The translations under genes were made by a program, and so were the position numbers. Below the pieces are notes generated by a model. The model did no database searches, was not told the origin of the DNA, and saw only the letters and a program-made list of their open reading frames with translations. A DNA stretch of 64,000 bases from Echinometra lucunter. Lineage: Eukaryota > Echinodermata > Echinoidea > Camarodonta > Echinometridae. The stretch is taken from positions 20,944,679-21,008,678 of the forward strand of contig CM057167.1 in NCBI GenBank assembly GCA_029962745.1, given 5' to 3'. This document shows, piece after piece, positions 56,740-64,000 of the stretch. How positions within the stretch are numbered: position 1 is the first letter of the stretch; each line of letters begins with the position of its first letter.

Positions 56740-57310
56740 TTCCAAAACAAATGAAGTAACCCCTAATTTGACTCCTCAAAGAGTGGAAAAGAGTGAGTTT
56801 CCACTAAAAAAAGATGAAATGATCCCTAATCTGACTCCTCAAGAGTGGATTTCCACTAAAAAAAATGAAGTGAGCCCTAATTTGACTCCTCAAGAGTGGA
56901 TTTCCACTAAAAAAAAAATGAAGTGAGCCCTAATTTGACTCCTCAAAGAATGGATTTCCATCAAAAGAAATGAAATAATCCCTAATTTGACTCCTCAAAT
57001 GGATTTCCATTAAAAGAACTGAAGTGACCCCTAATTTGACTACTCAAAGAATGGGACTTCTACTAAAAAAAAAAAAAAAGAGAGAAAAGAATTGATCCCT
57101 GATATGAATCCTAAAAGAGTGGATTTCCACTAGAAAAAAATGAAGTAATCCCTTACTGGCTCCTGAAAAAGTGGATTTCCCCTAACAATGAAGCGATCCC
57201 TAATTTGACTCCATAAAGAGTGGATTTCCACTAAAAAAAAAAGTTATCCCTCAAAGAGTGAATTTCCACTAAATAATGAAATGATACCTAATTTGACTCC
57301 TCAGAAAGTG
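56740..57310. repeat. Minisatellite of about 50-64 bp, roughly ten units
   Basis: Units read approximately CCCTAATTTGACTCCTCAAA then GAGTGGATTTCCACTAAAAA then AATGAAGTGAT. The TAATTTGACTCC word recurs at 56764, 56828 (variant), 56878, 56931, 56983 and 57032, and continues more diverged to about 57300. TGGATTTCCA within each unit is nearly self-complementary. Not coding. Confidence 0.9.
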
Positions 57311-57383
57311 TTCTTTTTTCACTTCTGCATGTTTAGAGAGCTCTTCATAAAACACTTGTCAACACTCTCTCATCAGAGAGTTT

Positions 57384-57485
57384 CACAGTCTTCAAAGCAG
57401 CCAGTGTAGACATCCATTTATCAAATAATCAGCTCACAGTCTTCAAAGCAGCCAGTGTAGACATCCATTTATCAAATAATCAGCT
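57384..57485. repeat. Perfect 51-bp tandem duplication
   Basis: The 51-bp block starting CACAGTCTTCAAAGCAGCCA (57384-57434) is repeated directly and apparently without change at 57435-57485. It is followed by a GGGGAGAGGGGGG tract. Very recent. Confidence 0.95.
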
Positions 57486-57993
57486 CGGGGAGAGGGGGGG
57501 GGGGTTCAACAAGAGTCTTGTCAGTGATTTTTACTGACAAATTAATCTCCCAGCCAATCAGATGCGAGGATTTCCGTAGCTTATAACAGTTGTCGGTAAA
57601 AATCATACACGATGCACTTTTGAAACACTCCCCCAGTATGCCACACATCCAGAGCAGAAACGAGCATGGATGACATTACCAATCAAAAGTTCCTTGTCCA
57701 ATTCCTGATACAGATGCAACCGACCATCTATAGACTGAAGAGACAGAAGAGATCATTTTCAGAGAATCAGAAGGATGTGAACCCATCTATCTGGACACAG
57801 AATTGATGCCCTTTTGGCTCTTAAAGTGATTACACAATGGTAAAATTTTTTTTGATATATGATCGAGAATAGAATTCTAAGAAAAATTTCATTAAAAATA
57901 TTATGATTTTCAATCGAGATCAATGAATTTTGACTAGTTTTCTCATAAAAAGTCAAGAGCTGACCACAAAATTTGAGTATAAGGTATAACGAA

Positions 57994-58255
57994 AAAGTGG
58001 GTACCCAGCTTCGCGCATTGCAGTTGTGCTGCGCGCAAAGGTACCCACTTTGACGTCATTTTGATGTTAAAGTGGGTACCCAGTTGAAACTAGGTCACAG
58101 CTGAGGGGTCAAAAATATCCTGAAATCTGACCACATTTGGGGGTTTCCTTGGCAACATGACTTTTTAAAAAACTTTAGGCAGATGATTTTCTGCTAATAA
58201 AATCATGCTCTTTTTAAATGAGTTAACATTGTTTCAGCATTGGGTACCCCTTTAA
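57994..58255. mobile_element. TTAA-flanked small MITE next to a related palindrome
   Basis: The part 58067-58255 begins TTAAAGTGGGTACCCAGTTG and ends AGCATTGGGTACCCCTTTAA, inverted repeats with TTAA at both borders (189 bp). Just to its left, 57994-58052 is a separate hairpin with AAAGTGGGTACC and GGTACCCACTTT arms around a GCGC-rich loop. The two share the GTGGGTACCCA motif and are probably related. Confidence 0.75.
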
Positions 58256-59245
58256 AGGTTTTGTACAGTTTTGGTAGGCCCTCAAAAACTATTTGTCAGA
58301 TTTCCTTGCCTTCAGCCGGTCAGTACCAAGAGAGAAGAAAAAATAAGATGCTGTGAAGTGCTTTCCTCCTCGAGTTGAACAGTAAAAAAAAAAAAAAATT
58401 GAAAGGTGAAAAATATTTTTGATGTAGGGTCAGGGACGTAAAATCACACAGTGCCTGCACATGTGTAAAAGGCAGTGAGAGTTCTGCAGGTGTGAGCAAC
58501 AACAGTGCGAAGTGCTGCGATCGTTATGCGGGGAGCGGTCGGTGTGCAGGGGTCCTAGTGTAGGGCTGAGTGTATAGCCCTCATTCATTTCAAATATTTA
58601 CACTGTACACTAAAAGTCACTGGAAATCAAGAATGGAATATCACATAATCTCATGTATGCATCTTTTCATGCAAGTCAGATAATGTAAGACTATGTTTAA
58701 CCAGTTTCATGCAAAATGTCTTTTTGCTACCAAAACTGTACATAAGCCTTAACCCATCTATGTGGAACCAAAATTGATACTCTTCTGGCTCTTAACCAAT
58801 GAAATACACAATTCCTTCACTTGGTTTCTACTTTCCATTACCACACACCAGAAGAGAGATAGAAAATCACTTTTCAAAAGCACTTCTTCAAATCACCTTG
58901 CTCTGAGAAACAATCGTCCAGAAATAAATTGCCACTCTGCAGTCCCATCACAACAACAGACTGAAGACCTCGTAAAGAGGAGAACATATTTCAGCTCAGG
59001 AAGGGCAAGGAACTTGGTCGTCTTCCTTATAAAAACATCCAAACTTTGCAAACATAGAGGAGTTGGTTAAAGTGTGCACATGCTCCCTAGCAAACCAAAT
59101 CTTGCAAAAGCTACAGAACAGAAGAAAATAAGAACAAAATATATGTTTTGGTTCACTTCCAGCAAAAATTCTGACCAAAAAGGCAATGATAGTTCAAATC
59201 ATTTGTCAGTTAATACACACCATTCACCTGGACATCCTCCAATTG

Positions 59246-59298
<53 letters not shown>

Positions 59299-62265
59299 CA
59301 AGTACATCTGCAAGAATCGGAGGCACATTATTCCAAAGAAGAAGTAGTAGAAGATTTTGCAGACTTGTGCCCCTGCTTACAGAGATAAACCTGGATATAC
59401 CAGTGAAATACCGTTCAAAACTTCACAAGCAGTCCAACTGTTCACTGGTTCCGATGGTTGGGAAGCTGCAGAGACTCATGCTTCCAGAATGTATACATAT
59501 ATGTACAAATGCTGGCAATGCATGTGCAGAAATCTGCCACTCATTCAAATTGTCCATTCAAATGCTTGGTTCCAGAGTCAACTCCAATTTGCAGCACAGA
59601 CAAGTTTGATAATAGGATCCTTGAAAAAAAAAATACATGGATCACAAACTCTCCCATACTATTCACAAAGAAAAATGATCCTTTGCCTTTCTCAAGCTAT
59701 CCGCTTTGTAGAGATAAGCTATTGTTCCGTCCATTATGTGCACATGATCTTTCTGGAAAATGAAAATGTGCTCCAAATTCAGAATGATCAAGCGGCAAAC
59801 TTCACAATGACAATGGCAGTCAACCGTTCATGTGTGCATGCACGCTCCATACTACAATATGACCTACACTTGTTGAGTGAGTTCTCACACCCATTCAGAC
59901 TTGCAAGATTTATTGTAGAGCTTTAAAAACACACTATAATTTGACAAAAAACAAAAGAAAACTGGGACTATTACCTCAGTGAACAGTGCATTGAACAAAA
60001 ACTACTACAGAAATGCGATGGATTAAGTCTTATTGTGCATACTTGCTGATATGACAGGCAAGCCTACTCTTTTCATGCTGAAGTAAAATTTCCTTGAATA
60101 AGCTAACTCGGAACAAATGGCATCAACTTATTTCCCTCAAGTGGTCTATCTAGAATTCCTACATGTATACAGTTAATGTGGTATTTTCCTCCCATTTGTA
60201 CACTCCCTCATAAATGCTTTAATTCTTTTAATACATTTCTTGGTACAGATTTTGTACAATTTTCCTCCTGTGTGAAAGCCCCATAAGAATCAATAGAAAG
60301 AGACACTTTTGGTTTCTCAAGCCAGAGGCACTCCTTGTCTTGTACTTTCAAGGGTTTACCAATCGCACCTTAAATGACACACCGTCGTCGCAAATCTCTG
60401 CAGCAGTAGGTTAAATTGCAGTCAATAAGTGGTGGAAATGTCTGGTGGAAATTGCTCCAAATTACCTCAACAAGACACCCTGATATCACTGGCAAGCCAG
60501 GAGGGGAACCATGATTTTTTAGGAGGGGGTACTCTGACCAGCTCCACCTCCCCCCAAAAAGAATGATGAAATGATTATCACAATTTTCAATTAACCACCG
60601 TAACCTCTGTTTACAAAGAGGCAAAAGAGGAAATGGATGACGAGCAACTTATTTCACAGGTACTTAAGGCAACATTCCAGGTGGATTGCAAAGGGGGGGG
60701 GGGGGGAGGTATGCACCCTTAGTGCCTCCTTGGGTCAACTACTTGTTCCCACTCCTGAAATGCCATGTCTGTGACATCACATTTGAAGAATATGAGGCAA
60801 AAATACTAACTCTCCAAGGTTTTCCATAGAGACAAGAGAGCACAACTTCATTTTTTTTTTTTTTGGGGGGGGGGAGGGGGCTCATTTTATGCAACATGGG
60901 TAACAGGGGAAAATGGCCCCTGTCCCCCCTTTGGAACCACCTCTTCTTCAGACATCTTAAATGCCACGGCTGTGCACTCACACTGGAGGTTGTGGTGAAA
61001 AAAAATGATAACCCTCACTAGGTTTTGCCATAGAGTCAAACAGCTTCCCACCATACACCAAGGGAAGGGTAGTTAATGCGAACAGTTCCGAGCCACTTCA
61101 ATATCCACCAGAATAATTTCCGAATTATCTGTAATTTTCTTGCAGGAAATATTGTCAGGAATGGTTAGATATGAATCCAAGATGATGTGTGAAGCTGTGT
61201 GGGTTTTAATGAATGCATTGTAATAACATAATGGATGTATAGAGGTCACTCGTGCTTTGGTGACAAAGCACAAAATGTACAAATGTACATAGTATCGTAT
61301 ATTTGCAAAGAGCAAAGTCCCTATTTCCATTTATCTTTCTCCGACCATTCAGTGACCACCTGTTTCATTATCTGATACATACATTTATTTCTTTTCTCAT
61401 AAATGAGTTAAAAAATAATAAAACACCAAGACCTTTGCTGAACTAATGTGACAACATTAGCATACAATTCAAAATACACCTGAATATTTTGCAAAGTATT
61501 CATAACGATTTTGGTAAAATCTGTTTGTTTTAGAAAACCATTGTTTTTTAGAAAGCCTTTGTTCATTCTGTTATAGAGTAAATGATTCAGCAGTGTGGTA
61601 TTGTTCAATGGGATGAATGGTTCATTATAGAATCACCTTTAACTTCATTCAGGTTTCAAGCTTACGGTTTTGATTTGATTTGATTTTGATTTGATTCTGA
61701 TTTTTCATTTATTTTCTGCATTCAAATAAGTACAGCATTGTTCAGTAATATAATCAAAACAAGATACAAAAGTGCTTTTTGACAACGGATCACAAAAAAG
61801 CAAATATATGTAACAATCATTTTTTTTAAAAAATGATACATTGTGAATTTTTTGTAATCCATCAGACATAAAATCATTTGTAGAAGAACTGTCATTGTAA
61901 GCAATTGGCTTGAAAATATGGCAGCCCTAAACATGTATGTGTGTACGTTCCCTACAGATAAATCAATGATAAATACAACCTTTGAAATTGAAGTGTAAAT
62001 GGGGAAAAGCTGATATATGTGTGTGTGTGTGGGGGGGGGGGGGGTGCTGGATATCTTAAATTATGGAAGGGAGTTGGAAGGGATGGGTAATGGTGATGAT
62101 GTTCATACTCCAAAATTGAAGGCCTAAGTAGTGATGGGGTGATGATGCTGATGGTAGTATTGGTAATGGTGATGATAGTTGGGTTATTGATGATGGTGAT
62201 CCCAGGGGAGCCAGTCAAATATACTGCTGTACACACATGTGACCAGTTTTCCAAACCACCCTATA
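58256..62265. other. Mostly featureless, several G runs
   Basis: G runs lie at about 60690-60703 and 60864-60878, and a TGATTTGATT repeat at about 61670-61700. A TGATGG-rich patch and a G run (62031-62044) are near 62000-62200. A 189-codon plus-strand frame at 59357-59926 has no recognisable family and was not accepted. Confidence 0.4.
59248..59302. repeat. (AC)n microsatellite
   Basis: About 26 AC dinucleotides with one interruption (ACGCAC). Frames through it give TH repeats. Confidence 0.97.
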
Positions 62266-62497
62266 CACTCTTAAAAAATTTCGGGTCAGATTGACCCAGA
62301 AAAGAGTCTGTTGGGGCCACACTCCGTTCCAGGTCAAAAAATGACCCAGAAAAGGTCATGAAGACTTGATTCTGGGTCACATTTGACCTTATTCCAGGTC
62401 ATTCTTACCTTATTGCAGGTCAATTTTTGACCTGGAACTGAGTGTGGCCTCAACAGACTCTTTTACGGGTCAATCTGACTCAAAGTTTTATCCAGTG
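62266..62497. mobile_element. Foldback MITE carrying clustered AGGTCA half-sites
   Basis: The left arm (CACTCTTAAAAAATTTCGGG, then TCAGATTGACCC) and right arm (reverse complement CACTGGATAAAACTTTGAGT, then CAGATTGACCC) pair over about 80 bp, including AAGAGTCTGTTGRGGCCACA. AGGTCA or TGACCT occurs at 62331, 62353, 62384, 62396, 62417 and 62428. No protein is encoded. Confidence 0.85.
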
Positions 62498-63090
62498 ATC
62501 AAAATCACACCCTTTTCAAGTTTTTTCAATGCTTTTTGGAAAAAAAAATCCCCCCTAAACATGTGCATATCTCTCATACATGGTTAAACTAGAACACATC
62601 CTCTTTTCCTTTGTTTTTGGCCATTTTTACCTATTTGACACTCTAAACATGTTGTGCCTTTCATGTGCCTCAATCCTAAAAAAAAATACCTTTTAAGGAT
62701 TTTTTTTTAAAATCGTGCATGTGTACAGCAATATTTTTGACTGTCGCCCCCCTCCCCGATAACGATAATGTGGAAACTGAATATTACATGTACATCCAAA
62801 AAATGAAAAAGAAATCAGCTCCACACATAACCATAGGATTCAAAAGCCATAAAACCACTCACATGTGCATGCTAAAATGAAAATAATGATCCTCTTTAAA
62901 TTCATGGCATAACACCATGGAAAAAAGACCATGAAGCTCCAGAGTGACAAGGAGATATAGACAAGCACCAAAACAATGCATTAACAACCTGCAACCGATT
63001 CCAAAATCCGACCCCGTAAATAATAACATTTAATATCCACTCTCAATAAAATGTAAAACAAAGTGGGGGGAAAGGGCATTCATCCATGCG
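62498..63090. other. Nothing recognised
   Basis: AT-rich sequence; no exon or repeat was recognised up to the LINE fragment. Confidence 0.4.
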
Positions 63091-63312
63091 GGGCCCTCAC
63101 TATGGAATTCCCTCCCACGCGAGATCCGGGATAGCAAGCGTGTGGAAACATTTAAGATTAAGCTAAAAACTTACCTCTTTAACTCATTTTATCAATGATT
63201 TTCTGTTACTTGTAATTTTGTTTGCCCCCCCCTTCACTTGTGCACCTTGAGCATCTCTTACGAGATGGATATGGCGCCTAACAAATTGCATATATTATTA
63301 TTATTATTGTTA
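63091..63312 (+). mobile_element. 5'-truncated non-LTR retrotransposon: C terminus of the reverse transcriptase ORF and 3' UTR
   Basis: From 63091 the frame reads GPSLWNSLPREIRDSKRVET, then FKIKLKTYLFNSFYQ and a stop at 63196-63198. The W-N-x-L-P...F-K-x-x-L-K-x-x-L-F pattern is the usual C-terminal end of CR1/L2/RTE-type LINE polyproteins. A 3' UTR with GAGCATCTCTTACGAGATGG leads into an (ATT)n tail at about 63290. Only the last 35 codons remain, so the copy is inactive. The same 3' end occurs at 46614-46685. Confidence 0.88.
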
Positions 63313-63439
63313 TTATTATTATTATTAATAGGTCTCTCTATAGCTTCTCTAGCTTACACTGGTATATCAAACAAAACAGGTGCTTTTCAATTCATAGTCG
63401 CAGCTCATGATCATGTTGCAATAGTATTCACCCAAACTG

Positions 63440-63842
63440 CAACCATTCATGACAGAGGTCCACATTTTGTGGTTTGGCATAATATCTTTTGATACAAAGC
63501 GCTAAAAACCATACCAAATACATGAGCAGAAAGAGCAAAAAATTCTACACAAACTGTGCCCATGTTGGTTTCGTCAATATTCGTTGTTTGATGCTGAACA
63601 TTTTTGAAAGGAAAATAAGCATTAAAATCCTTAAATTGGCAAGGTGATAGAAAGTTTAAAATCACCGTTTTCCCCTGCAAAGTGGCAACTTTTTGACTTC
63701 TCATCATAATTTCTGTCAATTTATATTCATTTCAGATACATGACGTTTATAAGAAAAATGTAGCAATAAAATAAAAATGTTGGTGTTGCCAATTTGAAGA
63801 ATAAAAGCTGATCAAATTGGACTTTAAATAATTCCTGTCACC
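63440..63842 (-). mobile_element. MITE family A, inverted, ends eroded
   Basis: Reverse complement of the family A consensus, from ACCATTCATGACAGAGGTCC to AATAATTCCTGTCACC. The interior is very close to 25985-26407, but neither border retains the complete TTAACCCATTC terminus. The minus-strand 90-codon frame here is a repeat by-product. Confidence 0.85.
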
Positions 63843-64000
63843 AGACTCCATGTCCAATAAACAAGAGCACATCAATAACAATCCAACTTGAACCTTGCAC
63901 CAGCTCAATCCAAAACACATCCTCACCTGTTATGTTCATCCTCTTATCTAGTCCTAGATTCCTCAATTTAACAAGTGTATGCACTATTCAGTCCTCCAAA

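Noticed and set aside
59248..59302. Possible direct-repeat array (CRISPR-like)
   Set aside because: It is a simple AC microsatellite. No spaced repeats of CRISPR type occur anywhere in this eukaryotic sequence.
59357..59926. 189-codon plus-strand open frame, the longest in the window
   Set aside because: No recognisable motif, overlapping open frames in other phases, and no conserved start context. Not better than chance in 64 kb.

Overview
This is a eukaryotic genomic window, AT-rich and dominated by introns, short inverted-repeat transposons and minisatellites. Abundant TACATGTA-type words, TTAA-flanked MITEs, tRNA-derived SINEs and (ATT)n-tailed retroelement ends fit a marine invertebrate. 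The protein similarity to vertebrate genes and the overall texture suggest an echinoderm such as a sea urchin, but the species cannot be fixed from the sequence alone.

One gene is well supported. It lies on the minus strand and occupies at least 1246-24078. Fourteen exons join with consistent splice phases and give about 858 codons. The product resembles the p140Cap/SNIP (SRCIN1) and KIAA1217/Sickle tail family of cytoskeletal adaptors with an AIP3/Bud6-type domain. From N to C terminus it shows an RHTV block, a conserved helix, the MSE-GFSR block, the AIP3 core, a long Pro/Gln/Arg-rich linker with repeated ATxPR motifs, a short AMEQQIANL coiled-coil block, a polyglutamine run and a C-terminal coiled coil. 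The coiled coil runs off the left edge of the window. The first coding exon was not found. A GC- and CpG-richer block at about 40363-40900, ending in a strong minus-strand splice donor, is a possible promoter and 5' UTR exon.

Layout: 1-14.5 kb holds the compact 3' half of the gene, with MITEs packed in its introns. 14.5-24 kb holds long introns, including a tandem array at 18.4-19.9 kb. 24-41 kb is probably 5' intron with many repeats. 41-64 kb has no recognisable gene and holds SINE and LINE ends, foldback elements, minisatellites and long featureless AT-rich stretches.

The most unusual features are tandem duplications that copied pieces of this gene's exons together with a splice site (1288-1815 and 14064-14286), and a longer array at 18.4-19.9 kb whose units keep similar peptides in one minus frame. 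Three related TTAA MITEs each sit 26-44 bp beyond a splice donor. One TIR element contains a minisatellite and is flanked by 52-bp direct repeats, and one MITE carries paired nuclear-receptor half-sites.
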